Below, piece by piece: positions 40,998 through 50,638 of a DNA stretch of 64,000 nucleotides. A program made the position numbers and the translations under genes. The notes beneath the pieces are model-generated. The model was not told where the DNA came from, did no database searches, and saw nothing but the letters and a program-made list of their open reading frames with translations. Numbering within the stretch: position 1 is the first letter of the stretch; each line of letters begins with the position of its first letter. Source of the DNA: Phenylobacterium sp. (GTDB lineage: Bacteria > Pseudomonadota > Alphaproteobacteria > Caulobacterales > Caulobacteraceae); NCBI RefSeq assembly GCF_004297125.1, contig NZ_SCVD01000024.1:228135-292134 (forward strand), read 5' to 3'.

Positions 40998-43245
40998 TGA
41001 TCACCGCGGTCGCCGCGTCGAGGCCGGAAGCGTAGTCGGTCAGCGCCTCGGCGGTGAGGACCATATAGGTCGCCGCGTCGTCGAACCGGCGCTCCTCGAT
41101 CGCCTCTCGGATGCCGGGAAGGGTCTTGGCGCCGTAGCCGGTGAAGCGGCCGGGGGCGTAGATCATGTTCTTGTAGTAGGGCCGGAACGGCAGCCCCTTT
41201 TCCCGCAGCAGGCGCTGCTCCAGCGGTAGCAGGGCGGCGTCCAACTTCTTCTTCTGGGCCGGCGTGAGTGTGGCGCCCTTGGCGGCGAGCGCGGTGTCGA
41301 AGGCCGAGGCGCTGGTCTTCAGCTTTGCGACCGCGCCGTCCATGGGGGCGAAGTCGATCTTCGGCGAGGCGGCGAGGGGGCCGGGGTCGGCGCGCGGGAT
41401 CGTCGGGTCGTCGGCAAGCTTGTAGGCCCCGGCGGCCAGTAGGCGCGTGCGGGCGGCGGCCTGATCGCGGGTGGTGTCCGCCAGCTTCTTCACCTCGTCG
41501 AGATAGCCCGAGACCGTGTCGGCGAAGTCGCCGTAGCGCTGCACCGTCGTCTCGGCGTCGGCCATCCGCATCACCGTCCGGCCGATGTACTTGGCGAGCG
41601 CGCCGGCATAGGCATGACCCGGGTCCACGAAGCGGCTGTGGTGCTCGTAGGTGTCGTAGGCCGAGTGATAGACGCCGCCCGAGTCGCCCTCGCCGCCGAA
41701 GCCGATGTTGAGCGAGGCGATGCCCAGGTTCTGCAGGAAGGTGGAATAGTCCGAGCCCGAGCCCAGGGCGTCGATCGGCAGGTCCCTGGCCGGGTCGGCG
41801 GCGATCTTGCCCAGCGCCACGGCGCGCGGATTTGCGCCCGGCGCCTCGGCCTGCACCGCCAGGCCGGCCCGCAGGCGCTGGCCGACGGTGACTCCCGTCT
41901 GCGGGTCCTTCACGTCGGCGGCCACCTGGTTCACGAAGTGCTGCAGCGAATGGCTGCCGCCCACGTCCAGGAATCCGCGGCTGTTGGAGTCAGAGTTGAT
42001 GTAGACCACCGCCTTCGTCTTGAGTTCCGCGGCGTGGGTCTCGGCCCATTCCGTGGAGCCCAGCAGCATCGGCTCCTCGGCGTCCCAACTGGTGTAGATG
42101 ATCGTCCGCTTGGGCTTCCAGCCGCCCTTGACCAGCGCGCCCAGGGCCTTGGCCTCGCCCATCATCGCCACGTGGCCCGACAGCGGGTCGGAGGCGCCGA
42201 ACACCCAGCCGTCGCGGTGGTTGCCGCGGACGATCCACTCGTCGGGCTTTTCCTTGCCCTTGAGCGTCCCGACCACGTTGTAGGCGGGCTTCAGGCTCCA
42301 GTCCGAGAGCACCTTCAGGTGGACCTTGGCCGTCTCGCCGCCGCCCACATGGTAGGTGATCGGGAGGCTGCCCCGGAAGCTCGCCGGCGCCACCGGGCCG
42401 TCCAGCGCCTTCAGCAGCACCTGGGCGTCGCCGTAGGACATCGGCAGCGTCGGGATCTTCAGGATCGTCTCGGCCTGTTCGCGCGGTACGCGCTTGGCGT
42501 CCTTGCTGGAGCCGTAGCCTGGCGTCGTGGGGTCGCCCGGGAACACGGTCATGTCGGCCACCGAGCCGCGCTGGAAGCCGTTGGCCGGACGCGCCGGGCC
42601 CTTGGGATAGACGTCGTCCACGGAATAGCCGTCGTCGCGCGGGTCGGAATAGATGATCGCGCCGACCGCGCCGTGCTCCTGCGCCAGCTTGGGCTTCAGG
42701 CCGCGCCAGCCGGCGCCGTAGCGGGCAATGACGATCTTGCCCTTCACCGAGACCCCCAGGCGCTCCAGGGCGTCGTAGTCGGCCGGCATGCCGTAGTTGA
42801 CGTAGACCAGCGGGGCCGTGACGTCGCCGTCGCCCTGGAAGGCCACATAGGCCGGAAGCTCGTCCTTGGTGCGGCTGGAGCTCTCGTCGCCGGGGACCGG
42901 CGCCTCGGTCAGGGTGGCCTTGAACGGCGCGCCGGGGCCGCTGGCCAGTTCGATCAGGACCTCCTTGGGCGTGGGGTAGAGCACCCAGGCGGTCTCGATC
43001 TTGGCGTCCCAGCCCCAGGCCTTGAACTGGGCCAAGGTCATCTCGGCGTTGAGCTTGTTGTGCGCCGAGCCCACGTGGTTGGGCTCCGCCGCCATGGTCT
43101 TCAGCCAGCCCCCCATCTCGGCGTCGTTGATCATGCCGTCGAACTTCGCCTCCAGCGCCGCGTCGGCAGATTGGGCGGCGGCGGGTGCGAGCGCGATCAG
43201 CGCCCCCGCGGTGAGAAGGGCGGTGAGACGCGAATGAGATTTCAT
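40987..43245 (-). CDS. Exported M28 metallopeptidase, glutamate-carboxypeptidase II-like
   Basis: 752 residues with signal peptide (MKSHSRLTALLTAGALIALA, AQSA). A PA domain (~130-250) interrupts the catalytic region; zinc ligands appear in RGNHRDGWVFGASDP and WDAEEPMLLGSTEW, with the catalytic EE pair, and in YHSAYDTYEHHS. The C-terminal ~120 residues match the transferrin-receptor-like dimerisation domain. It probably trims acidic or N-acylated peptides in the periplasm. Start at 43245 has GGGGGAG upstream. Confidence 0.92.
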   Translation of the reverse strand: MKSHSRLTALLTAGALIALAPAAAQSADAALEAKFDGMINDAEMGGWLKTMAAEPNHVGSAHNKLNAEMTLAQFKAWGWDAKIETAWVLYPTPKEVLIELASGPGAPFKATLTEAPVPGDESSSRTKDELPAYVAFQGDGDVTAPLVYVNYGMPADYDALERLGVSVKGKIVIARYGAGWRGLKPKLAQEHGAVGAIIYSDPRDDGYSVDDVYPKGPARPANGFQRGSVADMTVFPGDPTTPGYGSSKDAKRVPREQAETILKIPTLPMSYGDAQVLLKALDGPVAPASFRGSLPITYHVGGGETAKVHLKVLSDWSLKPAYNVVGTLKGKEKPDEWIVRGNHRDGWVFGASDPLSGHVAMMGEAKALGALVKGGWKPKRTIIYTSWDAEEPMLLGSTEWAETHAAELKTKAVVYINSDSNSRGFLDVGGSHSLQHFVNQVAADVKDPQTGVTVGQRLRAGLAVQAEAPGANPRAVALGKIAADPARDLPIDALGSGSDYSTFLQNLGIASLNIGFGGEGDSGGVYHSAYDTYEHHSRFVDPGHAYAGALAKYIGRTVMRMADAETTVQRYGDFADTVSGYLDEVKKLADTTRDQAAARTRLLAAGAYKLADDPTIPRADPGPLAASPKIDFAPMDGAVAKLKTSASAFDTALAAKGATLTPAQKKKLDAALLPLEQRLLREKGLPFRPYYKNMIYAPGRFTGYGAKTLPGIREAIEERRFDDAATYMVLTAEALTDYASGLDAATAVINGG

Positions 43246-43355
43246 GAAGACTCCCCCGAAGGACGGGGCGGACGCTACCGCCTTCTCGCGCCTCGCCACA
43301 AGGCTTGCTAAGCGGGGGGTGAGAAGACTCAGACGAGCTGCACCGGGAGAGCCGA

Positions 43356-44708
43356 ATGACCGCCAGAGCCGCCGTGATCATGGCCGCAGGCCACGGCACG
43401 CGGATGAAGTCCAAGACGCCGAAGGTGCTGCACAAGGTCGGCGGCCGCACGCTGCTGGACCGCATCATCGACACTGTACGGGCGGCCGGCTGCGAGCGGA
43501 TCCACGTGGTGGTCGGCACGATCCCCGAAGTCCGCGACCTGGTGGTGAAGCGCCTCGGCGAGGCCGCGGTCGTGGTGCAGGACCCGCCCAAGGGCACCGG
43601 CCACGCGGTGCTGTGCGCCCACGACGCCCTGGTCGACTTCGACGGCGACGTGCTGGTGGTCAACGCCGACCCGCCGCTGCTGCAGGCCCAGGATCTGGAG
43701 CCGCTCTTCACCCTGCGCCGCAATGGCGCGGCGCTGGCGATCCTGGGGTTCGAGCCGGTCGATCCGTTGCTGTACGGCCGGATCATCCGCGGCGCGGACG
43801 GCCATGTGATGCGGGTGGTGGAGCCGAGCGAGGCCAGCGACGGTGAGAAGCAGGTCCGCCTGTGCAACGCCGGGATGTACCTCGCGGGACGCGCCGACCT
43901 GTTCCGCTGGCTGTCGCGGATCACCGACGACAATCCCAAGCGCGAATACTTCCTGACCGCGATCATCGCCGAGGCGGTGGCCGAAGAGGCCCTGGTCCGG
44001 GCCAGCGTGGCTCCCGAGACCGCGGTCATGGGGGCCGACACGCCCATGCAGCTCTCCCAGGCCGAGGCCGAGTTCCAGAAGCGGCGGCGCGCCTGGTTCC
44101 TGGCCGAGGGCGTGGCGATGACCGCGCCGGAAACCGTCTTCTTCGCCTGGGACACCCAGATCGCCGCCGGGGCGACCGTTGAGCCCTATGTGGTCTTCGC
44201 GCCGGGCGTGAAGGTGGAGACCGGCGCCGTGATCCGGGCGTTCAGCCACCTGGAGGGCTGCCTCGTGCGCGAGGGCGCTCTGATCGGGCCCTACGCCCGC
44301 CTGCGGCCGGGCGCGGACATCGGTGAGGACGCCCACATCGGCAACTTCGTGGAGGTGAAGAAGGTCGCCGTCGGCAAGGGCGCCAAGGCCAACCATCTCA
44401 GCTATCTGGGCGACGGCACGGTGGGGGCGGGCGCCAACATCGGCGCCGGCACCATCTTCTGCAACTACGACGGCTTCTTCAAATACGACACCCACGTGGG
44501 TGAGGGCGCCTTCATCGGCTCGAACTCGGCTCTGGTGGCGCCGGTTAGGATCGGGGCTGGGGCCTACACCGGCTCCGGTTCGGTGATCGTCGAGGACGTG
44601 GCGCCCGACGCCTTGGCCGTCGCCCGGGGCAAGCAGGTGCAGAAGGATGGCTGGGCGGCGGCGTTCCGCAGGCGGATGACCGAGAAGAAGGCCTCGAAAG
44701 GCAAATGA
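43356..44708 (+). CDS. glmU: Bifunctional UDP-GlcNAc pyrophosphorylase / glucosamine-1-P acetyltransferase
   Basis: 450 residues. N-terminal nucleotidyltransferase ([19 protein letters not shown], residues ~9-27) and C-terminal left-handed beta helix acetyltransferase (hexapeptide repeats ~255-430, with [20 protein letters not shown]). It makes UDP-GlcNAc for peptidoglycan and LPS. The metal-site loop reads VNADPPLL rather than NGDxPL, a small variation. First gene of a plus-strand operon; divergent from the M28 peptidase. Confidence 0.96.
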   Translation: MTARAAVIMAAGHGTRMKSKTPKVLHKVGGRTLLDRIIDTVRAAGCERIHVVVGTIPEVRDLVVKRLGEAAVVVQDPPKGTGHAVLCAHDALVDFDGDVLVVNADPPLLQAQDLEPLFTLRRNGAALAILGFEPVDPLLYGRIIRGADGHVMRVVEPSEASDGEKQVRLCNAGMYLAGRADLFRWLSRITDDNPKREYFLTAIIAEAVAEEALVRASVAPETAVMGADTPMQLSQAEAEFQKRRRAWFLAEGVAMTAPETVFFAWDTQIAAGATVEPYVVFAPGVKVETGAVIRAFSHLEGCLVREGALIGPYARLRPGADIGEDAHIGNFVEVKKVAVGKGAKANHLSYLGDGTVGAGANIGAGTIFCNYDGFFKYDTHVGEGAFIGSNSALVAPVRIGAGAYTGSGSVIVEDVAPDALAVARGKQVQKDGWAAAFRRRMTEKKASKGK

Positions 44709-45391
44709 ACGATCCGGACGCCCAGAAGCGGGCCGCCGGCGAAGCCGCCGCCGCCCTGGTGAAGAGCGGCATGGTGGTGGGCCTGGGCACGGGCTCGACC
44801 GCCGCCTGGTTCGTCCGCGCCCTGGCCGAGCGCAAGCTGGACATCGTGGGCGTGCCGACCTCGCAGGCGACCGCCGATCTGGCCGCCGGCCTGGGCATCC
44901 GGCTGGGCGAACTGGGCGAGACCAGGGGTATCGACCTCACCATCGACGGCGCGGACGAGATCGGGCCGGGCCTGTCGCTGATCAAGGGCGGCGGCGCGGC
45001 CCTGCTGCGCGAGAAGCTGGTCTGGGAGGCGTCGAAGTCCTGCGTGGTCATCGCCGACGCCGCCAAAAATGTGAAAATCCTCGGGAAATTCCCGTTGCCG
45101 ATCGAGGTGGTCGCGTTCGGGCACAAGACAACAGCCGACCGGATCTGCGACGCGCTGGCGGAATGCGATCTCGGTATCGTCCCCATGCTTCGCCGAAAGG
45201 ACGGCGAGCCTGTAAGAACCGACGGCGGCAACCTTATCTATGACGCTCACTGCGGTCGGATCGAGGAGCCGGCGGCCCTGGCGGCGGCGCTCAAGAGCGT
45301 CACCGGCGTGGTGGACCACGGCCTGTTCCTCGACCTTGCGGACCGCGCCCTGATCGGCACGCCGGACGGCGTCGTCGAGCTTGAACCTTAG
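44705..45391 (+). CDS. rpiA: Ribose-5-phosphate isomerase A
   Basis: A 228-residue RpiA of the non-oxidative pentose phosphate pathway. [20 protein letters not shown] and [14 protein letters not shown] carry the phosphate-binding and catalytic residues. Starts in the last 4 bp of glmU (ATGA) and ends 9 bp before gor. Confidence 0.96.
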   Translation: MNDPDAQKRAAGEAAAALVKSGMVVGLGTGSTAAWFVRALAERKLDIVGVPTSQATADLAAGLGIRLGELGETRGIDLTIDGADEIGPGLSLIKGGGAALLREKLVWEASKSCVVIADAAKNVKILGKFPLPIEVVAFGHKTTADRICDALAECDLGIVPMLRRKDGEPVRTDGGNLIYDAHCGRIEEPAALAAALKSVTGVVDHGLFLDLADRALIGTPDGVVELEP

Positions 45392-45400
45392 GAGACCGCA

Positions 45401-46786
45401 GTGGCGGAGCATGACTACGACCTCTTCGTCATCGGCGCCGGCTCGGGCGGCGTCCGCGCCGCGCGCGTGGCGGCCATGTCCGGCGCCAAGGTGCTGGTCG
45501 CCGAAGAACACCGCGTCGGCGGCACCTGCGTCATCCGCGGCTGCGTGCCTAAGAAGTTCATGGTCTATGCTTCTGAATATTCGAAGCATTTCGAGACGGC
45601 CCGCGGCTACGGCTGGGATATCGGAGAGACCAGCTTCGATTGGCCTCGATTCCTGATGGCGAAGGACAACGAGATCGCCCGCCTGTCCGGCATCTACGTC
45701 CGCAACCTCCAGAACGCCGGCGCCGAACTGGTCCACGGCAAGGCCCGGCTGATCGACCGCCACACCGTCGAGGTCGAGGGCCGGGGCCGCGTGACGGCGG
45801 CCAAGATCCTGGTGGCGACGGGCGGCCGGCCCTGGATGCCCCACGACCTGCCGGGGCTCGAGTACGCCATCACCTCGAACGAGGCCTTCCACCTGACCGA
45901 ACTGCCCAAGCGGATCGTGATCGTGGGCGGCGGCTACATCGCGGTGGAGTTCGCCGGCATCTTCAACGGTCTGGGCGTCGACACCACCCTGGTCCACCGC
46001 GGCCCCAACCTGCTGCGCGGCTTCGACGACGACGTCCGCAGCCACGTGGCGCAGCAGATGGAAGAGCGCGGCGTCAAGATCCGCCTGGGCGCCCAGATCG
46101 GCAGCATCGAGAAGACCGAGGCCGGTTTGGTCGCGGCCTGCGTCGACGGACATAACCTGGACGCCGACGTGGTCATGTTCGCTGTGGGCCGTGAGCCCTA
46201 CACCGAGGGCCTTGGGCTCGAGGCGGCGGGCGTGGAACTGGCCGAGACCGGCGCGATCAAGGTGGACGACTATTCGAAGACCAACGTCGACAACATCTGG
46301 GCCGTGGGCGACGTCACCAACCGCATCAACCTGACCCCGGTGGCGATCCGCGAGGGGCAGGCGTTCGCGCTCACCGTATTCCATGACCAACCGACGCGGT
46401 TCGATCATGAGATGGTGGCCTCGGCGGTGTTCTCACAGCCGCCGGTGGGTTCGGTGGGCCTGTCCGAGGCCGATGCGCGCCATCAGTACGGACCGAAGAT
46501 CGACATCTACATGGCTAACCTGCGGCCCATGAAGGAGACCTTCTACGGCGGCCACGTGCGTTGCCTGATGAAGCTGGTGGTGGAGCAGGGGAGCGAGAAG
46601 ATCCTCGGCTGCCACGTGGTGGCGCCGGACGCGCCGGAGATCATCCAGATGGCCGCCGTCGCCATCAAGATGGGCGTCACCAAGCCCCAATGGGACTCGA
46701 CCTGCGCGGTGCATCCGACCCTGGCCGAGGAATTGGTGACCATGCGCGAGAAGCACCTCCCGCCGTCGCTCGGCCAGGTGGCGTGA
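45401..46786 (+). CDS. gor: Glutathione-disulfide reductase
   Basis: 461 residues, FAD/NADPH-dependent. The redox-active disulfide is in GGTCVIRGCVPKK (near residues 44-56); FAD binding at GAGSGGVRAARVAA, NADPH fold at IVGGGYIAVEFAG and the C-terminal dimer domain with the catalytic HPT motif CAVHPTLAEE. Start is GTG. The stop overlaps the next start (GTGA). Regenerates GSH for the GSTs and glutathione peroxidase. Confidence 0.95.
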   Translation: MAEHDYDLFVIGAGSGGVRAARVAAMSGAKVLVAEEHRVGGTCVIRGCVPKKFMVYASEYSKHFETARGYGWDIGETSFDWPRFLMAKDNEIARLSGIYVRNLQNAGAELVHGKARLIDRHTVEVEGRGRVTAAKILVATGGRPWMPHDLPGLEYAITSNEAFHLTELPKRIVIVGGGYIAVEFAGIFNGLGVDTTLVHRGPNLLRGFDDDVRSHVAQQMEERGVKIRLGAQIGSIEKTEAGLVAACVDGHNLDADVVMFAVGREPYTEGLGLEAAGVELAETGAIKVDDYSKTNVDNIWAVGDVTNRINLTPVAIREGQAFALTVFHDQPTRFDHEMVASAVFSQPPVGSVGLSEADARHQYGPKIDIYMANLRPMKETFYGGHVRCLMKLVVEQGSEKILGCHVVAPDAPEIIQMAAVAIKMGVTKPQWDSTCAVHPTLAEELVTMREKHLPPSLGQVA

Positions 46787-47991
46787 CGACAGCTACGTTG
46801 AGAACCGACGACCGGCTGGGCGTCTGGTGCGGCTGGGTGCTGGTCGGGATGGCGGCGCTGACGCCGCTGTTCGCCTGGCTGGGCCCTCTGGGCTTCCAAT
46901 TGCTGGCGGTGGTCGGCCTGCTGTGCCTGCCGGCGCTGAAGATCGGCCGGCGCGAGGCGCCGCTGGCGGTGGTGCTGACGGCGGCTGTCGTCTGGGCGGC
47001 GTTTTCGATGTTCTGGAGTATCCACAAGCCCGGCGAGCTGGAGGACAGCGTCGCGCTGAAGCTGCTGCTGCAGCTCCCGCTCTACTGGGCGGCCTGGGCC
47101 GCGGCCCGCCGCGCGGATCCGAGGCTGCGGCGGCTGGCGCTGCAGGTCTTCGCGTGGGGGTTGGCCGCCTATGGCGCCATCCTGCTGGTGGAGGCGTTCA
47201 CCGGCGCGGCGATCTACCGGGGCCTGCGCGACGCCATCGGCGACCCCATCCGGGCGGACCTCGGCCGCAAGAATGTCGCGCAGGGCAGCTTCGTCCTGGC
47301 GCTGCTGTGGCCGGTGGCGGCGGCGGGTGGGCTGCGGGCCGGGGCGCCGGCCTGGCTGGCGCTGCCCATGACGGCGGGGACGGTGCTGCTGGCGCACAAC
47401 TTCCTGTCCGACGCGCCGGTGCTGGCGGTCGGGCTGGCGGTCGCGGTCGGCGGCCTGGTCTGGGTCTGGCCGCGTTCCGGGCCCAAGGCGCTGGCGCTGG
47501 GCGCGGCGGGCCTGGTGCTGGTGATGCCGCTGCTGATCCTGGCGATGCACCTGTTGGGCTTGGGCCGGCGCCTGCCGGACTCGTGGGAGCAGCGGGTCGG
47601 CTACTGGACCTACGCCATGCAGCGGATCGCCGAGCATCCGTTCCGCGGCTGGGGCCTGGATTCCAGCCGCGCGTTCAGCCCGCACATCGTGCTCCACCCC
47701 CACAACGGGGCGCTGCAGGTCTGGCTGGAGTTGGGCCTGCTGGGCGCCACCGCTGCGGCGCTCGCCTACGCCTTCGCCTTCCGCCGAATGGCTCGGGACC
47801 AGCGCAGCCTGGTGGCGTCCGCCACCGCCGGGTCGGCCGCCGTATACCTGTTCTTCGGGGTGGTCAGCTTCGGCGTCTGGCAGGAATGGTGGCTGGCGCT
47901 CGCGGCCCTCACCGCGGTGATCGCCACCCTGGGCGACGCCGAGGAGGCCGCGACGGCCAAGCCCATCGACGCTGCGGGTCATTACGAGTAA
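46783..47991 (+). CDS. O-antigen ligase family membrane protein
   Basis: 402 residues from GTG 46783, overlapping the gor stop. About ten hydrophobic helices; the Wzy_C/O-antigen ligase region is at residues ~268-320 (RVGYWTYAMQRIAEHPFRGWG, then LHPHNGALQVWLELGLLG), with the long periplasmic loop and conserved Arg/His. It could ligate O-antigen to lipid A core or polymerise a polysaccharide. Its place between gor and aroF, far from other glycan genes, is unusual. Confidence 0.88.
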   Translation: MTTATLRTDDRLGVWCGWVLVGMAALTPLFAWLGPLGFQLLAVVGLLCLPALKIGRREAPLAVVLTAAVVWAAFSMFWSIHKPGELEDSVALKLLLQLPLYWAAWAAARRADPRLRRLALQVFAWGLAAYGAILLVEAFTGAAIYRGLRDAIGDPIRADLGRKNVAQGSFVLALLWPVAAAGGLRAGAPAWLALPMTAGTVLLAHNFLSDAPVLAVGLAVAVGGLVWVWPRSGPKALALGAAGLVLVMPLLILAMHLLGLGRRLPDSWEQRVGYWTYAMQRIAEHPFRGWGLDSSRAFSPHIVLHPHNGALQVWLELGLLGATAAALAYAFAFRRMARDQRSLVASATAGSAAVYLFFGVVSFGVWQEWWLALAALTAVIATLGDAEEAATAKPIDAAGHYE

Positions 47992-48034
47992 AACGCCCGG
48001 CCCGTCGAACAACCGGCGGTTCTGAGTGAAGACG

Positions 48035-49420
48035 ATGACCGAACACTGGACGCCCGCATCCTGGAGAGGAAAACCCGCCAAGCACATCCCGTCCGACTAT
48101 CCGGACATGGCCGAGCTTTCGCGGGTTGAGACCACCCTTCGCAAGATGCCGCCCCTGGTGTTTGCAGGCGAGGCCCGTCGCCTGAAAAGCCTCCTTGGCG
48201 ACGTCGCGGCCGGCAAGGCCTTCCTCTTGCAGGGCGGCGACTGCGCCGAGAGCTTCAAGGAATTCGCCGCGGACAACATCCGCGACACCTTCCGCCTGAT
48301 CCTGCAGATGGCGGTGGTGCTGACTTTCGCCGGCGGCAAGCCGGTGGTGAAGGTCGGCCGCATGGCCGGCCAGTTCGGCAAGCCGCGCTCGTCCCCGGTC
48401 GAGAAGATCGGCGACGTCGAGCTGCCGTCGTACCGCGGCGACAACATCAACGGCATGGAGTTCACGCCCGAGGCGCGGATCCCGGACCCGCAGCGCCTGA
48501 TGCAGGCCTACGGCCAGTCGGCCGCGACGCTGAACCTGCTGCGCGCCTTCGCGGGCGGCGGCTATGCCGACCTGCACAACATCCACCGTTGGACCTTGGG
48601 CTTCGTGGCCGACAGCCCGCAGGGCGCGCGATACCGTGAGGTCGCGGACAAGATCAGCGAGACGCTGCAGTTCATGGAGGCCATCGGGGTCACGCCCGAG
48701 AGCCAGCCGACCCTGCACCAGGTGGAGTTCTTCACCAGCCACGAGGGCCTGCTGCTGGGCTACGAGGAGGCGATGACCCGCGTCGATAGCACTTCGGGCG
48801 AGTGGTACGACACCTCGGCCCACCTGCTGTGGATCGGGGAACGCACCCGCCAACTGGACGGGGCGCACGTGGAATACTTCCGCGGCATCCGCAATCCGAT
48901 CGGCATCAAGTGCGGCCCGACCATGGAGGGCGACGACGTCCTGCGCCTGATCGAGACGCTGAACCCGAAGGACGAGGCCGGGCGGATCACGCTGTATGGC
49001 CGCTTCGGCTACGACAAGATCGCGGACCGCCTCCCGGGGCTGCTGCGCGCGACCAAGGCCTCGGGCCGCAACGTCGTCTGGGCCATCGACCCGATGCACG
49101 GCAACACGCTCACGGCCGCCAACGGCTACAAGACCCGGCCGTTCGACCGCATCCTTTCCGAGGTGAAGACCTTCATCGAGGTCTGCAAGGCCGAGGGCGT
49201 CCACCCCGGCGGCGTGCATCTGGAAATGACCGGTCAGAACGTCACCGAGTGCCTGGGCGGCGCCCGTTCGGTGTCGGAAGGCGATCTCGCCGACCGCTAT
49301 CACACCCACTGCGACCCGCGCCTCAACGGCGAGCAGGCCTTGGAACTCGCGTTCCTGGTGGCCGAGAAGCTCAAGGACGAGCGCGTGGACCTGTCGCAAC
49401 GGGTGGCGGCGGGGATTTAG
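48035..49420 (+). CDS. aroF: Class II 3-deoxy-7-phosphoheptulonate (DAHP) synthase
   Basis: About 461 residues from ATG 48035 (GTG 48026 is also possible). Plant-type class II DAHP synthase, the first shikimate-pathway enzyme joining PEP and erythrose 4-phosphate. Signatures: [50 protein letters not shown] and [17 protein letters not shown]. Follows the O-antigen ligase gene by 43 bp; convergent with the MBL gene by 4 bp overlap. Confidence 0.95.
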   Translation: MTEHWTPASWRGKPAKHIPSDYPDMAELSRVETTLRKMPPLVFAGEARRLKSLLGDVAAGKAFLLQGGDCAESFKEFAADNIRDTFRLILQMAVVLTFAGGKPVVKVGRMAGQFGKPRSSPVEKIGDVELPSYRGDNINGMEFTPEARIPDPQRLMQAYGQSAATLNLLRAFAGGGYADLHNIHRWTLGFVADSPQGARYREVADKISETLQFMEAIGVTPESQPTLHQVEFFTSHEGLLLGYEEAMTRVDSTSGEWYDTSAHLLWIGERTRQLDGAHVEYFRGIRNPIGIKCGPTMEGDDVLRLIETLNPKDEAGRITLYGRFGYDKIADRLPGLLRATKASGRNVVWAIDPMHGNTLTAANGYKTRPFDRILSEVKTFIEVCKAEGVHPGGVHLEMTGQNVTECLGGARSVSEGDLADRYHTHCDPRLNGEQALELAFLVAEKLKDERVDLSQRVAAGI

Positions 49421-50637
49421 ACCCCGGCGCGCCACGGCCCGTGGACGCCGGTCACGGTGTCCGTTTCGTCGCGGTTGGACGTGACCACGATCCGGAATGA
49501 ACCGCCGTCGGCCGCCACGCGGACGATCACGTGGCCGTCGCTGGCGGCCATGCGCCGCACCAGGCGATCGTTCGTAATCCGGCTGGCCTCGGTGAGGCCG
49601 GTGGCGAACACTTCGCGCGGACCGGGATAGAGCCGGGCGTTCAACATCCGCTCGAGCTGCAACATGCCCGGATGGGCCGCGTGCCAGGCCTGGATCACCC
49701 AGGCCCGCGGCCGCAGCGCGCGCGCCATCTCGGCTCCGACGGCGTCGAACATGCCGTGATGCGGGGCCACCGCCACATCGACCCGGCCGCAGATCCGGGC
49801 CGCGGCGGTCTCGACGTCGCGCCAGGGCAGGGCGCCGTCGGCCGTGTAGCTGACCAGGTCGCCGCCGGTGAAGTAGCGGAAGCGGCCGTGGCTGAGGCGC
49901 AGGCCGATGGAGCAGGGGTTCTCGTCGATCACGTCGCCGGGCGCCCGGGAGGCGAACAGGTCGCGGGTCGCGCGCCCGACGCCGGTCCAGACCTCACCAT
50001 TGGCGATCAGCGGCCGGATCTCGAAGCCGCCGCCCGCCGGGCCGCACTGCTCGGGATCGCCCACCCGCACGCGCTCCACTCGTCCGCCCTCGCTCAGCCG
50101 CGCCGCCACGAAGCGGCGGTGGTTGAGCCACGTCGGGTCGCCGCCGACGGCCGGCACGGCATAGTCCGGGGCCCCGCGGTCGACGATGACTCCGATGGGG
50201 ACGACCTCGGCCACGGCGCTCAGGCCCGTGCGGGCGTAGCCGCGCGGATCCGCCGTCCCGACCGCCGGATCGCCGACGTGGTCGGGATGGATGTGCGTGA
50301 CCAGCGCATGGTCCAGCCGGCGGCCGCCGGTGTCGCGCAACCGTCGCCGCACATAGCGTCCGATCCAGTCGCCGGCGTTGCGGCTGGCGTCCGGCCGCGC
50401 CGGCGTCGAGGACTCGGCCGGGCTGGCCGAGGCGCCCGCGTCGATCAGCACCGTGCGGCCGTCCGGCCCCACGACGAGAGCGCTGTCCCCGCGGCCGGTG
50501 GCGATGTGGTGGATGTCCACCTCACCGGGACGCCAGGGCGACAGCGGCGCGCCCGGCCGATCCCGGGTCTCCTGGGCGATGGCCGGTCCCGCGCCCGACG
50601 CGAGCAGGAGGGCCAGCAGCCGGCGGCGGGTCGGCAT
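49417..50637 (-). CDS. Exported metallo-beta-lactamase-fold hydrolase (ComEC/Rec2-like) of receptor cluster 2
   Basis: 406 residues. N-terminal signal with twin arginines ([19 protein letters not shown]). The MBL fold begins [19 protein letters not shown], with the zinc motif [11 protein letters not shown] (HxHxDH) and later [10 protein letters not shown]. It resembles the hydrolase domain of ComEC-type proteins rather than beta-lactamases. It starts 2 bp after the receptor stop, so the two are almost surely co-translated. It may cleave the compound imported or sensed by the receptor. Confidence 0.87.
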   Translation of the reverse strand: MPTRRRLLALLLASGAGPAIAQETRDRPGAPLSPWRPGEVDIHHIATGRGDSALVVGPDGRTVLIDAGASASPAESSTPARPDASRNAGDWIGRYVRRRLRDTGGRRLDHALVTHIHPDHVGDPAVGTADPRGYARTGLSAVAEVVPIGVIVDRGAPDYAVPAVGGDPTWLNHRRFVAARLSEGGRVERVRVGDPEQCGPAGGGFEIRPLIANGEVWTGVGRATRDLFASRAPGDVIDENPCSIGLRLSHGRFRYFTGGDLVSYTADGALPWRDVETAAARICGRVDVAVAPHHGMFDAVGAEMARALRPRAWVIQAWHAAHPGMLQLERMLNARLYPGPREVFATGLTEASRITNDRLVRRMAASDGHVIVRVAADGGSFRIVVTSNRDETDTVTGVHGPWRAGV

Positions 50638-50638
50638 C

